A DNA stretch of 45,646 bases, taken from Rhodobacteraceae bacterium HLUCCA09 (GTDB taxonomy: Bacteria; Pseudomonadota; Alphaproteobacteria; Rhodobacterales; Rhodobacteraceae). The notes under the pieces are model-generated. The model worked only from the letters and a program-made list of their open reading frames with translations. It ran no database searches and was not told where the DNA came from. The translations under genes were made by a program, and so were the position numbers. Each line of letters begins with the position of its first letter. Position 1 is the first letter of the stretch. Shown one piece after another: positions 8,170 through 20,440 of this stretch. The DNA is taken from NCBI GenBank assembly GCA_001314685.1, contig LJNT01000148.1, positions 1 through 45,646 on the forward strand. The letters are read 5' to 3'.

Positions 8170-9228
8170 TTGCCGTCGGATCTGCCCTCGCTCGCCCTCC
8201 CCGGCCCCGCCGCGCCCGCCGGCGTGCCTGCGCCCCTCACGCAGAAGCAGAAGGCCGCCGTGATCGTGCGGCTGCTGATCGCCGAGGGCGCGCAGCTGCC
8301 GCTCGACCGGATGCCCGACGAGATGCAGAGAGAGCTGACCGCGCAGCTCGCCGCCATGCGCCGGATCGACCGCGACACGCTGCGCGCCGTGGTCGAGGAA
8401 TTTGCCGACGAGCTCGATTCGATCGGCCTGCACTTTCCCGGCGGGCTGGCCGGCGCGCTCGGCCTTCTCGAGGATCATCTCTCGCCCGCCACGGCCGCGC
8501 GGCTGCGCCGCGAGGCCGGTGTCGCCGCCAAGGGCGACCCGTGGGAGCGGATCGCCGGCCTCTCGCCCCAGCGGCTCCTCCCCGTGCTCGAGGAGGAGAG
8601 CACCGAGGTCGGCGCCGTTCTGCTCGCCAAGCTCGAGACGAGGCGCGCCGCCGAGCTGCTTGCGCTGCTGCCCGGGCCGCGGGCGCGCGAGCTGTCCTAC
8701 GCCATCTCCAAGACCGGCGCGGTCGATCCCGACACGGTGCGCCGGATCGGCCTCGCGCTCGCCGGCCAGCTCGACGCCGAGCCGGTGCGCGCCTTCCCCG
8801 ACGGGCCGGTGCAGAAGGTGGGCGACATCCTCAACGCCGCCCGCACCACGACACGCGACGACGTGCTCGAGGGGCTCGAGGAGCAGGACTCCGAGTTCGC
8901 CGCCGAGGTGCGCCGCGCCATCTTCACCTTCGCCAACATCCGCACCCGCATCGCCGGGCGCGACGTCGCGCGCATCGTCAAGGCGATCGACCCCGACACG
9001 CTGCGCACCGCTCTCGCCTATGCCGGCCAGTCCGACGATCTCGTGCCGGCCCGCGACTACGTGCTCGACAACATGTCCAAGCGCATGGCCGAGGGCCTGC
9101 GCGAAGAGATGGCCGAGGCCGATCCGCCCACGACCGATGCCGGCGAAGAGGCGATGGCGGTCATCATCGCCGAGATCCGCCGCATGATCGACGCGGGCGA
9201 CCTGCTGCTCGTGGCCGAGGACGGCTGA
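8170..9228 (+). CDS. Solitary FliG-family protein (flagellar motor switch protein FliG paralog)
   Basis: [14 protein letters not shown]... N-terminus, [41 protein letters not shown]... and [18 protein letters not shown]...[20 protein letters not shown] match FliG organisation; no other flagellar gene in the window. Confidence 0.75.
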   Translation: MPSDLPSLALPGPAAPAGVPAPLTQKQKAAVIVRLLIAEGAQLPLDRMPDEMQRELTAQLAAMRRIDRDTLRAVVEEFADELDSIGLHFPGGLAGALGLLEDHLSPATAARLRREAGVAAKGDPWERIAGLSPQRLLPVLEEESTEVGAVLLAKLETRRAAELLALLPGPRARELSYAISKTGAVDPDTVRRIGLALAGQLDAEPVRAFPDGPVQKVGDILNAARTTTRDDVLEGLEEQDSEFAAEVRRAIFTFANIRTRIAGRDVARIVKAIDPDTLRTALAYAGQSDDLVPARDYVLDNMSKRMAEGLREEMAEADPPTTDAGEEAMAVIIAEIRRMIDAGDLLLVAEDG

Positions 9229-9278
9229 GGCCCCGCCCCGCGCCCCAAGCACCGGGCGCCGATGCCGGCGCGGGGCGA

Positions 9279-9327
9279 CAGGATCCCACCCAACGGGGCG
9301 CCTCGCAGGATCCGACCCAAAGGGGCG
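9279..9327. repeat. Two-copy direct repeat, 22-nt unit caggatcc(c/g)acccaa(c/a)ggggcg
   Basis: 9279..9300 and 9306..9327 differ at 2 positions. Confidence 0.7.
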
Positions 9328-9561
9328 TCGCGCCGGCTGGCCCCGGCGGGGCGAAAAGCAGGCGGGCGCCACCCCGACGCGTCCGCTCCCGGCCTGTCCG
9401 GTCCCGACCGGTGGGCGCCCGCCCCTGGTCGTGCCGGCCGCCGCCTCGCCTCCGCGCACTCCGCACCGCGCGCTGCGCAGCGCCGCCGGTGCCGTCGACT
9501 TCGCGCCTGCCCTTGCCCCCGCGCCGGCCCCGGCCTACCCCTGCGCCGCCGGGAGAGGGAC

Positions 9562-10551
9562 ATGGCGAACGAGACAGGCGCCGGCAGCGGCGCGCAGCAG
9601 TCCGACGAGAGCGAGGGCGGGCGTGTCGATGCCGCCGACCGGGCGGCGGATCTCGCGCTGCGCGCCCTCGTGGGGGTGGCGCGGACACTGCCTTACGGCG
9701 CACGCATCCGCTTCGGCGGCGCGGTCTTTGCCCGCGCCGTGGCCCCGCTGACGCGGATGGGCGCGCGGATCGACGAGAACCTCTCCTACATCTACCCCGA
9801 TCTCTCCGACGCGGCCCGCCGGCGGCGCGCCCGTGCCGCCGCGCGCCAGGCCGGGCGGCTGCTGATGGAGAACTATTCCTCGACCGAGCTCGCGCGCCGC
9901 ATGGCCTCCGTCGCGCCAACCGGCCCCGGCCTCCCGGCGCTCGCGGCGGCGCGGGACGAGGGGCGGCCCGTCCTGCTGCTGACGGGGCACTTCGGCAACT
10001 ACGAGGCGGCCCGCGCCTGCCTCGTCGCGCAAGGCTACGAAATCGGCGGCCTCTACCGGCCGATGGCCAACGCGCTGGTCAACCGTCACTACGTCGCCAC
10101 GATGCAGGCGATCGGCGGCCCGATCTTTCCCCAGGGCCGCGCCGGCACCAAGGGGCTGATCGCCCATCTCAAGCGCGGCGGCATGGCGATGATGCTCAAC
10201 GACCTCTACACCGGCACGGGCGTGACGCTGCCCTTTCTCGGGCGCCCCGCCATGACCTCCCCCCACCCCGCCGAAATCGCGCTGCGCACCGGGGCGGAGG
10301 TGGTCTGCGTTTTCGGCACGCGGCGGGGCGACGGTCTGTCCTTCGATGTCGAGGTCGAGGCGCCCCTGCCCCGCACCGACGCGCTAAAGATGACACGCGC
10401 CTACAACGACGCCGTCTCGGCGCGCATCCGCGCCCATCCCGAGCAATGGTTCTGGATGCACCGCCGCTGGAAGCGGAAGTGGAACCGCGGCGAGGGGATG
10501 GAGCCGGGCCTGCACCCCGCCGAGCTGCCCAGCCGCCGCTCGCGCCTCTGA
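9562..10551 (+). CDS. Lysophospholipid/lauroyl acyltransferase (LpxL/HtrB family)
   Basis: [40 protein letters not shown]...[17 protein letters not shown]. Confidence 0.9.
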   Translation: MANETGAGSGAQQSDESEGGRVDAADRAADLALRALVGVARTLPYGARIRFGGAVFARAVAPLTRMGARIDENLSYIYPDLSDAARRRRARAAARQAGRLLMENYSSTELARRMASVAPTGPGLPALAAARDEGRPVLLLTGHFGNYEAARACLVAQGYEIGGLYRPMANALVNRHYVATMQAIGGPIFPQGRAGTKGLIAHLKRGGMAMMLNDLYTGTGVTLPFLGRPAMTSPHPAEIALRTGAEVVCVFGTRRGDGLSFDVEVEAPLPRTDALKMTRAYNDAVSARIRAHPEQWFWMHRRWKRKWNRGEGMEPGLHPAELPSRRSRL

Positions 10552-10563
10552 GCGCGCGCATGT

Positions 10564-10588
10564 TGCGTATTTGGAACAGAAAGAAGCA
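10564..10588 (+). repeat. Intergenic element variant copy D (GCGTATTTGGAACAGAAAGAAGC)
   Basis: Shares GCGTATTTG..ACAGAAAGAA with copy E. Confidence 0.55.
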
Positions 10589-10739
10589 GGGCGCCGCAGC
10601 CCGCCCGCCTCGCCGCCCCCCGACCGTGGCCCTCGCGCCAGGGCGGCGGCGCGGAGGGCCGCAGGCGCGCAAGGACGCGACACGCGGCAGCGGCAGACCG
10701 GGGCTTCACAGGCGGGGCTTTGCCCGCTACCTCGGCTCC

Positions 10740-12089
10740 ATGGCACGAGAGCTTCACATCGTGGGCGGGGGCATGGCCGGGTCGGAGGCCGCATGGCAGG
10801 CGGCCGAGGCGGGCGTGCCGGTCGTCCTGCACGAGATGCGCCCCCGCGTGGGCACCTTCGCACACAAGACGGGCGACCTCGCCGAGATGGTCTGCTCCAA
10901 TTCCTTCCGCTCCGACGACGACGAGAACAATGCCGTCGGCCAGCTCCACTGGGAGATGCGGGCGGCGGGCGGCCTCATCATGACCACCGCAGACGCCCAT
11001 GCCCTGCCCGCCGGCGGCGCGCTCGCCGTCGACCGCGAGCCCTTCGCGCAGGAGGTGACGCGCCGCCTGCGCGCCCACCCGAACGTGCGTGTGGTCGAGG
11101 GCGAGATCACCGCCCTGCCCGATGCGCCCGCCATCGTCGCGACCGGGCCGCTCACCTCGGGCGCGCTGGCCCAGGCCATCGCCGCCGAGACCGGGCAGCA
11201 GGCGCTCGCCTTCTTCGACGCCATCGCGCCGATCGTCTACGCCGACACGATCGACATGGGGGTGGCGTGGCGCCAGTCGCGCTACGACAAGGGCGACACC
11301 GAGGAGGAGCGCACCGCCTACATCAACTGCCCGATGACGCGCGAACAATACGAGGCCTTCGTCGACGCGCTGCTGGCCGCCGACGTGACGACCTTCAAGC
11401 CCGGCGAGACGGCCCAGTATTTCGACGGCTGCCTGCCGATCGAGGTGATGGCCGAGCGCGGCCGCGAGACGCTGCGCCACGGGCCGATGAAGCCGGTGGG
11501 CCTGACCAACCCGCACCAGCCCGAGGTGAAGCCCTGGGCGGTGGTGCAGCTGCGCCGCGACAACGCGCTGGGTACGCTCTACAACATCGTCGGCTTCCAG
11601 ACCAAGATGCGCTACGGAGCCCAGTCGCAGGTGTTCCGCATGATCCCGGGGCTGGAGGAGGCGCGCTTCGCCCGCCTCGGCGGCATCCACCGCAATACCT
11701 TCATCAACTCGCCCACCCTGCTCGACGGCCAGATGCGGCTGCGCTCGCGGCCCGACATCCGCTTCGCCGGCCAGATCACCGGGGTCGAGGGCTATGTCGA
11801 ATCGGCCGCGATGGGCCTGCTTGCCGGCCGCCTCGCCGCGGCCGAGCTGCAGGGCCGCGGCCTGCCGCCCGTGCCCGACGTGACGGCGACCGGCGCGCTT
11901 CTCGCCCACATCACCGGGGGGGCCGAGGCCAGGACGTTCCAGCCGATGAACGTCAATTTCGGCCTGTTCCCTCCGATCGAGGCGAAGGGCGGGCGCAGGG
12001 GCCGGCGCGAGCGCTACCGTGCCTATACCGATCGCGCCAAGGCTGCCTGGCAGGACTGGCTGTCGGCCGACCGGCAGGCGGCGGCCTGA
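10740..12089 (+). CDS. trmFO: Methylenetetrahydrofolate-tRNA-(uracil-5-)-methyltransferase TrmFO
   Basis: [32 protein letters not shown]...[12 protein letters not shown]...[13 protein letters not shown]. Confidence 0.95.
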   Translation: MARELHIVGGGMAGSEAAWQAAEAGVPVVLHEMRPRVGTFAHKTGDLAEMVCSNSFRSDDDENNAVGQLHWEMRAAGGLIMTTADAHALPAGGALAVDREPFAQEVTRRLRAHPNVRVVEGEITALPDAPAIVATGPLTSGALAQAIAAETGQQALAFFDAIAPIVYADTIDMGVAWRQSRYDKGDTEEERTAYINCPMTREQYEAFVDALLAADVTTFKPGETAQYFDGCLPIEVMAERGRETLRHGPMKPVGLTNPHQPEVKPWAVVQLRRDNALGTLYNIVGFQTKMRYGAQSQVFRMIPGLEEARFARLGGIHRNTFINSPTLLDGQMRLRSRPDIRFAGQITGVEGYVESAAMGLLAGRLAAAELQGRGLPPVPDVTATGALLAHITGGAEARTFQPMNVNFGLFPPIEAKGGRRGRRERYRAYTDRAKAAWQDWLSADRQAAA

Positions 12090-12140
12090 GCCCGGCACCG
12101 GGGTTCCTGTGACCGCTCGTCCGTGATACGTCCTGCTGCC

Positions 12141-12752
12141 ATGCACAAGAAATTTCTGGACGAGGTCTACGCGGCTGATAGGCCGCGCTCGGTCGTCGAC
12201 CTGTATGACGCATGGGCCGATACCTACGAGTCCGAGCTCGCCGAGGCCTCCTACGCCACGCCCGCCCGAATCGCTGCCGCACTGGCGGGGACAGACACCT
12301 CGCTCGACACGCGCGTGCTCGACATCGGCTGCGGCACGGGGCTTTCCGGTCAGGCGCTGGTGGCCCACGGCTTTACCCTCGTCGACGGAACAGACGTGTC
12401 GGCCGCGATGCTGGCCGAGGCGGAGGCCAAGCAGATCTACGGTCGGCTGTGGCAGACCGACCCCGCCGCGCCGCTCCCTGTGAGCTCCGGCGAATATGGC
12501 GCGGTCGTCGCCGCCGGCGTGGTGAGCCCCGGCGCGGCGCCGGCCTCGCTGCTGGGCGACATGGCCGGCCTGCTCGACACCGGCGGGCGCCTCGCCTTTT
12601 CCTTCAACGACCATGCGCTGGCGGACGACGACTACCTCGCCGCCCTGCGCGCCCTGGCCGACAGCGGCCTGCGCCCGATCTTCGAGGAATACGGCGACCA
12701 TCTGCCGGCCCGCCGCCTCAATGCCACCGTTTACGTCTTCGAGCAGGCGTGA
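12141..12752 (+). CDS. Class I SAM-dependent methyltransferase
   Basis: LDIGCGTGLSGQALVAHGFTLVDGTDVSAAMLAEA; motif I and post-I. Confidence 0.85.
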   Translation: MHKKFLDEVYAADRPRSVVDLYDAWADTYESELAEASYATPARIAAALAGTDTSLDTRVLDIGCGTGLSGQALVAHGFTLVDGTDVSAAMLAEAEAKQIYGRLWQTDPAAPLPVSSGEYGAVVAAGVVSPGAAPASLLGDMAGLLDTGGRLAFSFNDHALADDDYLAALRALADSGLRPIFEEYGDHLPARRLNATVYVFEQA

Positions 12753-13594
12753 GCGCGGTCACCCGCTTCGCGCCCAGCCCCACGGGGCCCCTTCATCTCG
12801 GCCACGCCTTCTCGGCGCTCACCGCCTTCGCCCGCGCCAAGGCGGCGGGCGGCAGGATGCTCCTGCGCATCGAGGATCTCGACCGGAGCCGCGCGCGCCC
12901 CGTTTGGGAGGCGCTGATCGCGGAGGATCTCGCGTGGCTCGGCCTGACCTGGCCCCGCCCGGTCATGCGCCAGTCCGAGCGCGGGCCGGCCCACGAGGCG
13001 GCACTGGCGCGGCTGTGGAGGGCGGGGCTGCTCTATCCCTGCACCTGCGCGCGCCGCGACATCGAGGCCGCGGCCGGCGCCCCGCAGGAGGGTGCGCCGC
13101 TCCACGGGCCGGACGGAGTGATCTATCCCGGCACCTGCCGCGCCGACGCCACGGGGCCGATCCCGGCTGACGGCGCATTGAGGCTGCACATGAGGAAGGC
13201 CGCGCTGATAACTGACTCGATACAGTTTTCCGAGACCGGATGCGCGACCCTTGGCACCGTGACCGTCGTGCCAGAGACCCTGGTCGCGCGAATTGGCGAC
13301 GTGGTCCTGCGCCGGCGCGACGGGGCGGCCGCCTACCACCTCGCCGTGGTCGTCGACGACGCCGCGCAGGGGATCACCGAGGTCGTGCGCGGGCAGGACC
13401 TGTTCGAGGCGACCGCGATCCATGTCGTGCTTCAGCGCCTGCTCGGCCTGCCCACGCCCGCCTACCACCACCATCGGCTGATCCGCGACGACCACGGCGC
13501 GCGACTGGCCAAGCGCGACGACGCGCGCGCCCTCTCCACCCTGCGCGCCGAGGGGTGGACACCGCCGGACGTGCGTCGCGCAGTCGGCCTCTAG
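12749..13594 (+). CDS. gluQRS: Glutamyl-Q tRNA(Asp) synthetase (GTG start, GTGA overlap with upstream gene)
   Basis: [44 protein letters not shown]...[10 protein letters not shown]...[17 protein letters not shown]. Confidence 0.92.
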   Translation: MSAVTRFAPSPTGPLHLGHAFSALTAFARAKAAGGRMLLRIEDLDRSRARPVWEALIAEDLAWLGLTWPRPVMRQSERGPAHEAALARLWRAGLLYPCTCARRDIEAAAGAPQEGAPLHGPDGVIYPGTCRADATGPIPADGALRLHMRKAALITDSIQFSETGCATLGTVTVVPETLVARIGDVVLRRRDGAAAYHLAVVVDDAAQGITEVVRGQDLFEATAIHVVLQRLLGLPTPAYHHHRLIRDDHGARLAKRDDARALSTLRAEGWTPPDVRRAVGL

Positions 13595-13971
13595 CCTTCC
13601 GGCGCCATGAGCTCGACCTCCGCCCCGTCGCGGATCGCGGTGTAGAAGCACGTTCGCCGCATCGTGTGGCAGGCGGGGCCGGTCTGCTCGACCAGCAGCA
13701 GCAGGCAGTCGCGGTCGCAATCCACCCGCAGCTCGACGAGGCGCTGCACGTGACCCGAGGTCTCTCCCTTTTTCCATAGGGCATTCCGCGAGCGAGACCA
13801 ATAGGTTGCGCGGCCTGTCTCAAGCGTCTCCCGAAGACTTTCGGCCGACATCCAGGCCATCATCAGCACCTCGCCCGTCGCCGCGTCCTGCGCGATGGCG
13901 GGGATCAGGCCGCGGTCGTCCCACGCCAGCGTCGCGGGATCGAACACGTCTCCGTGTGGCGATGCAGGCAT
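13591..13971 (-). CDS. hisI: Phosphoribosyl-AMP cyclohydrolase
   Basis: [68 protein letters not shown]. Confidence 0.95.
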   Translation of the reverse strand: MPASPHGDVFDPATLAWDDRGLIPAIAQDAATGEVLMMAWMSAESLRETLETGRATYWSRSRNALWKKGETSGHVQRLVELRVDCDRDCLLLLVEQTGPACHTMRRTCFYTAIRDGAEVELMAPEG

Positions 13972-14033
13972 GGGCGCTCCTTTTCATCCGGGCCGCCCGC
14001 GCCTATTCTCCCGCAGGCAAGCGGGAGGGACGC

Positions 14034-14480
14034 ATGGCCACCGAGACCGACCTCGTCAAGCTCTATTCCGGGCGCATTCTCGCGCTCGCCGCCGACATCC
14101 CCCATGTCGGCCGGCTGGAATGCCCGATGGCCACCGCGCGTCGCCGCTCTCCGCAATGCGGCTCGACGGTGACGGTCGACCTGACGGTGCAGGACGGCCG
14201 CATCGCCGGCTTCGCGCAGGACGTGCGTGCCTGCGCGCTCGGCCAGGCATCCGCCTCGGTGCTGGGACGCCACGCGGTCGGGTGCACGCGGGCCGAAATC
14301 GAGGCCGCACGCGACGCCCTAACCGCCATGCTCAAGGACGGCGCCCCACACCCCGACGCGCCGTTCGAGGCGCTCGAGGCGCTTGTCGCGGCCCGCGACT
14401 TCGCCAACCGCCATCCCTCGATCCTTCTGGCGTGGGATGCCACCTGCGAGGCCTTGGCCGAGGCCGAGAAGGCCGCGTAA
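14034..14480 (+). CDS. NifU-N/IscU-like iron-sulfur cluster scaffold family protein
   Basis: LYSGRILALAADIPHVGRL...CGSTVTVDLTVQDGRIAGFAQDVRACALGQASASVLG; RBS gggagg. Confidence 0.8.
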   Translation: MATETDLVKLYSGRILALAADIPHVGRLECPMATARRRSPQCGSTVTVDLTVQDGRIAGFAQDVRACALGQASASVLGRHAVGCTRAEIEAARDALTAMLKDGAPHPDAPFEALEALVAARDFANRHPSILLAWDATCEALAEAEKAA

Positions 14481-14492
14481 GCTCCTACGTTG

Positions 14493-14531
14493 ACAAAGAA
14501 AAAGCCGCCGCGCCCGAAGGGCTGCGGCGGC
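14493..14531 (-). terminator. Intrinsic terminator for the minus-strand small ORF 14655..14771
   Basis: Reverse strand GCCGCCGCaGCCCttcGGGCGCGGCGGC followed by TTTTTCTTT. Confidence 0.75.
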
Positions 14532-14654
14532 AAGTGGCGAATCTGCGTCTCCGGAGAACGGTCCGCGCGGGGACATGCGCGAACGACAGGCAGGTGCAGC
14601 GCCGCGGTTGGGGGCGCGGCGCGGCCGGACGACAGACCGCAGGCAGAGACCCGG

Positions 14655-14771
14655 TCAGACGAAGAGAGGCAGGTGCAGCCCGGCGTAGAGCGCCACCATC
14701 AGGGCAACCGCGCCGAGCGCGTCGGCCGCCATGCGGCCCGAAAGGGCGATCCGCTTGACCTCGTTGAGCAT
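14655..14771 (-). CDS. 38-aa putative SOS-regulated small inner-membrane protein (not in ORF track)
   Basis: Reverse strand: MLNEVKRIALSGRMAADALGAVALMVALYAGLHLPLFV*; RBS GAGGGAG upstream; one hydrophobic segment; SOS-type box 57 nt upstream; terminator downstream. Confidence 0.72.
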   Translation of the reverse strand: MLNEVKRIALSGRMAADALGAVALMVALYAGLHLPLFV

Positions 14772-14827
14772 TACCGTCTCCCTCGTCTAAGTTGCCCATT
14801 TGTTCTCACACAAGGGGCGCCCTGTAA

Positions 14828-14842
14828 AGAACTTTTTAAGAA
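14828..14842 (-). promoter_or_regulatory. Putative LexA/SOS box GTTC-TTAAAAA-GTTC upstream of the 38-aa ORF
   Basis: GAACTTTTTAAGAAC on + strand; abuts a TTTACA -35-like hexamer on the minus strand; a third GAAC at 14849..14852. Confidence 0.7.
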
Positions 14843-14880
14843 CATTCGTGAACGAAGTGCGTCTTTGGGAGGCTTGACCG

Positions 14881-16971
14881 CTAACCTACTGCGATCATTC
14901 GGATCGCCCGATCCTGGTCCAGCAGCCACAGCAGCACCCGCGCCGCGCGGCCGCGATCGCTCTCCAGCGTCGGGTCGTCGGCGAGCAGGCGGCGCGCGTC
15001 GGACTGCGCCATCGCCATCAGCGCGGTCTGCCGCTCGAGGTCGCCGATCCGGAACCGCGGCAGCCCGCTCTGGGCCGTTCCGATCAGGTCGCCCGCACCG
15101 CGCAGGGCGAGATCCTCCTCCGCGATGCGAAAGCCGTCTTCGGTTTCTCTCAGTGTTTCCAGTCTCCTGCGGGCCGTCTCACCCAACGGTCCACGATACA
15201 TAAGCAGGCACGTCGACCGGGCCGCGCCGCGCCCGACCCGGCCCCGCAGCTGGTGGAGCTGTGCCAGCCCGAACGATTCGGCGCGTTCGATCACCATGAT
15301 CGAGGCATTGGGCACGTTGACCCCCACTTCGATCACCGTGGTCGCCACAAGGAGCGGCACGTCGCCCGCCACGAAGCGCGCCATCGCGGCGTCCTTCTCG
15401 GCGAGCGGCATCTGCCCGTGCACCAGCGCCACCCGCCCCTCGCCCAGCCGCATGCGCAGGTGGCGAAACCGCTCCTCCGCCGCGATAAGGTCGGTCGCCT
15501 CGCTCTCCTCGACCAGCGGGCAAACCCAATAGGCTTGTTTTCCCTCGGCAATTGCCTTGCGCAGGTGCTCCACCACCTCGTCGAGCCGACCGGTGGAGAC
15601 GAGGCGCGTGACGACAGGCGTGCGCCCCGGCGGCTTTTCGTCGAGCACCGAGAGATCGAGGTCGCCATACTGCGAGAGCGCCAGCGACCTGGGGATCGGC
15701 GTCGCCGTCATCACCAGCACGTCGACCGCCTCGCCCTTGGCGCCCAGTTCCATCCGCTGCGCGACGCCGAAGCGGTGCTGCTCGTCGATAATGGCCAGCC
15801 GCAGGTCGCGGAACGCCACGTCGGCCTGGAACACCGCGTGGGTGCCGATCAGGATCTGGATATCGCCTGACTCCAGCGCCGTGAGCTTGGCGGCACGCTC
15901 CGGCCCCTTGTCGCGCCCGGTCAGCACCTCGGCGACGATCCCGGCAGCTTCGATCAGGGGCCGGATCGAGTCGAGGTGCTGGCGGGCGAGGATCTCGGTC
16001 GGGGCCATCAGCACCGCCTGCCCCCCCGCCTCGGCCGCGGCGCACATCGCCAGCACGGCGACCAGCGTCTTGCCCGCGCCCACGTCGCCCTGCAGCAGCC
16101 GCATCATCCGCTTGCCTGCGGCCATGTCGGCGGTGATCTCCGCCACCGCCCGCTCTTGTGCGTCGGTGGGCGAAAACTCAAGTGATCCCAGAACCTTGGC
16201 GGCGAGGCGGCCGTCACCCACCGTCGGTCGGCCGGAGCCGAGGCGCATCCCCGCGCGGGCCAGCGCAAGCGTCAACTGGTGGGCGAAAAACTCATCGTAG
16301 GCAAGACGTTGGCGGGCCGGGGCGTGGGGCGCCATCTCTTCCAATCCCAGCGGCGCGTGGGCGGTTTCGAGGGCCGGGCGCCAGCGCGGCCAGCCCTCGC
16401 GCGCCCGCAGCGGCTCGTCGATCCATTCCTCGAGTTCGGGCGCGCGCTCCAGCGCCGCCTGTGCGGCCTTGGCCATCACCTTCTGCGAAACCCCTGCAGT
16501 CAGGGGATAAACCGGCTCGAACGGGGGGATCTCGCCGGCCTCCTCGGGGGCCAGGACGTGGTCGGGATGGGCCATCTGAGCCACCCCGTCGAACAGCTCC
16601 ACCTTGCCCGAGACGACACGGCGCTGTCCGGTGGGCAAGAGGCGGCCGAGATAGCGGGGATCGGCATTGAAATAAACGAGCTGGAAGGTGGTCTGCGCGT
16701 CCTCCACCTCGACCCGGTAAGGTCCGTTCCGGCGCGAGGGCGGCCGGTGGCGGCCGACGACCACCTCGACGGTGGCGACGGTGGGCGGCTGAACGGCCCG
16801 GATCGAGGCGACGTGTCGGCGGTCGATGCCGGAATGGGGCAGCGTGAACAGCAGGTCGCGGGGCCGGGTGATGTCGATCGCCGCGAGCCGCTCGGCGAGG
16901 CGCGGGCCGATCCCCTGCAGCGTCTCGATCTCCGCGAAGAGCGGGTAGAGGACGGGGGGCCGCGTGCTCAC
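14881..16971 (-). CDS. recG: ATP-dependent DNA helicase RecG
   Basis: QGIGPRLAERLAAIDI...RLLQGDVGAGKTLVAVLAM...IIDEQHRFGVAQR...MTATPIPRSLALSQYGDLDLSVLDEKPPGR...QLRGRVGRG. Confidence 0.97.
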   Translation of the reverse strand: MSTRPPVLYPLFAEIETLQGIGPRLAERLAAIDITRPRDLLFTLPHSGIDRRHVASIRAVQPPTVATVEVVVGRHRPPSRRNGPYRVEVEDAQTTFQLVYFNADPRYLGRLLPTGQRRVVSGKVELFDGVAQMAHPDHVLAPEEAGEIPPFEPVYPLTAGVSQKVMAKAAQAALERAPELEEWIDEPLRAREGWPRWRPALETAHAPLGLEEMAPHAPARQRLAYDEFFAHQLTLALARAGMRLGSGRPTVGDGRLAAKVLGSLEFSPTDAQERAVAEITADMAAGKRMMRLLQGDVGAGKTLVAVLAMCAAAEAGGQAVLMAPTEILARQHLDSIRPLIEAAGIVAEVLTGRDKGPERAAKLTALESGDIQILIGTHAVFQADVAFRDLRLAIIDEQHRFGVAQRMELGAKGEAVDVLVMTATPIPRSLALSQYGDLDLSVLDEKPPGRTPVVTRLVSTGRLDEVVEHLRKAIAEGKQAYWVCPLVEESEATDLIAAEERFRHLRMRLGEGRVALVHGQMPLAEKDAAMARFVAGDVPLLVATTVIEVGVNVPNASIMVIERAESFGLAQLHQLRGRVGRGAARSTCLLMYRGPLGETARRRLETLRETEDGFRIAEEDLALRGAGDLIGTAQSGLPRFRIGDLERQTALMAMAQSDARRLLADDPTLESDRGRAARVLLWLLDQDRAIRMIAVG

Positions 16972-16988
16972 TGTCCCACGGGCCGCGC

Positions 16989-19121
<2,133 letters not shown>

Positions 19122-19195
19122 TTAGGGCGGTTGCGGGCGCTGGTCCAGCGCGCCGAAACCGCCTAGGCTCGCCCCGCCTTGACGGAGGGACCGGA

Positions 19196-20410
19196 ATGCA
19201 TGTGAGCCCCGCGATGGCGGCCTGCGAGGCGCCGCCGGTGATGGAGGCGCGGCGGTGGGTCGAGGGGGTGAGCTTCCCCGCGGGCCGCCCGCTGATCAAC
19301 GTGAGCCAGGCCGCCCCGGTCGAGCCGCCGCCCATGGCCCTGCGCGAGGCGATGGCGCAGGCGGTGATGGAGGACGAGTCCGCCCATCTCTATGGCCCCG
19401 TTCTCGGCCTGCCCGAGCTGCGGGCGGAAGTGGCGGCGCAGGTCTCGGCGGACTACCGGGGCCGGATCGCGCCCGGACAGGTGGCGATCACGGCGGGCTG
19501 CAACCAGGCCTTCGCGGCGGCGATGTCGACGCTGGCGGGGCCGGGCGACGAGGTGCTGCTGCCGACACCCTGGTATTTCAACCACAAGATGTGGCTCGAC
19601 ATGGCGAGCGTGCGGGCGGTGCCCCTGCCCCCCGGGCCGGGCCTGATCCCCCGCGTCGAGGACGCCGGGGCGGCACTCACCGAGCGGACGCGCGCCATCG
19701 TGCTGGTGACGCCCAACAACCCCGCGGGGGTGGAATACCCGGCCGAGACGGTCGCCGCCTTCGCCGAGCTCGCCCGCGCGACGGGCCTCGCCCTGATCGT
19801 CGACGAGACCTACCGGGATTTCGACTCGCGCCCCGGCGCCCCGCACGCCCTCTTCGAGCGCGACGACTGGGACGAGACGGTGATCCAGCTCTACTCGTTC
19901 TCCAAGGCCTACCGGCTGACCGGGCACCGCGTGGGAGCGATGGTAGCCTCGCAGGCGCAGCTGGCGCAGGTCGAGAAGTTCCTCGACACGGTCGCCATCT
20001 GCCCGCCGCAGATCGGCCAGCGCGCGGCGCTCTGGGGGATGCGGAACCTGCGCCAGTGGCTGGCGGGCGAGCGGGCCGAGATCCTCGACCGGCGCGCGGC
20101 GATCGGCGAGGCGTTCGGTGAAACCTCTGGGGCGCTCGCCGCGCAGGGCTGGCGCCTCGACGGCGTCGGCGCCTATTTCGCCTATGTCCGCCACCCGTTC
20201 GACGCGCCGTCGGATGCGCTGGCGAGGCGGCTGGTGGCCGAGGCGGGCGTGCTCTGCCTGCCCGGCACCATGTTCATGCCCGAGGATGGCGGGCATGCGC
20301 ACCTGCGGCTCGCCTTCGCCAATGTCGACCGCGCGGGCATCGGGCGTCTGGCCGACCGTCTCGCCGCCGTGACCGGCCCGCGCCTTGCGAGCCGGGCGGG
20401 CAGCGTCTAG
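19196..20410 (+). CDS. Pyridoxal-phosphate aminotransferase class I/II
   Basis: LYGPVLGLPELRAEVAAQ...ITAGCNQAFAAAM...VTPNNPAGVEYP...LYSFSKAYRLTGHRVGAM. Confidence 0.92.
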   Translation: MHVSPAMAACEAPPVMEARRWVEGVSFPAGRPLINVSQAAPVEPPPMALREAMAQAVMEDESAHLYGPVLGLPELRAEVAAQVSADYRGRIAPGQVAITAGCNQAFAAAMSTLAGPGDEVLLPTPWYFNHKMWLDMASVRAVPLPPGPGLIPRVEDAGAALTERTRAIVLVTPNNPAGVEYPAETVAAFAELARATGLALIVDETYRDFDSRPGAPHALFERDDWDETVIQLYSFSKAYRLTGHRVGAMVASQAQLAQVEKFLDTVAICPPQIGQRAALWGMRNLRQWLAGERAEILDRRAAIGEAFGETSGALAAQGWRLDGVGAYFAYVRHPFDAPSDALARRLVAEAGVLCLPGTMFMPEDGGHAHLRLAFANVDRAGIGRLADRLAAVTGPRLASRAGSV

Positions 20411-20440
20411 GACGCCGCGAACAGCGCCGGGAGGGAACAC

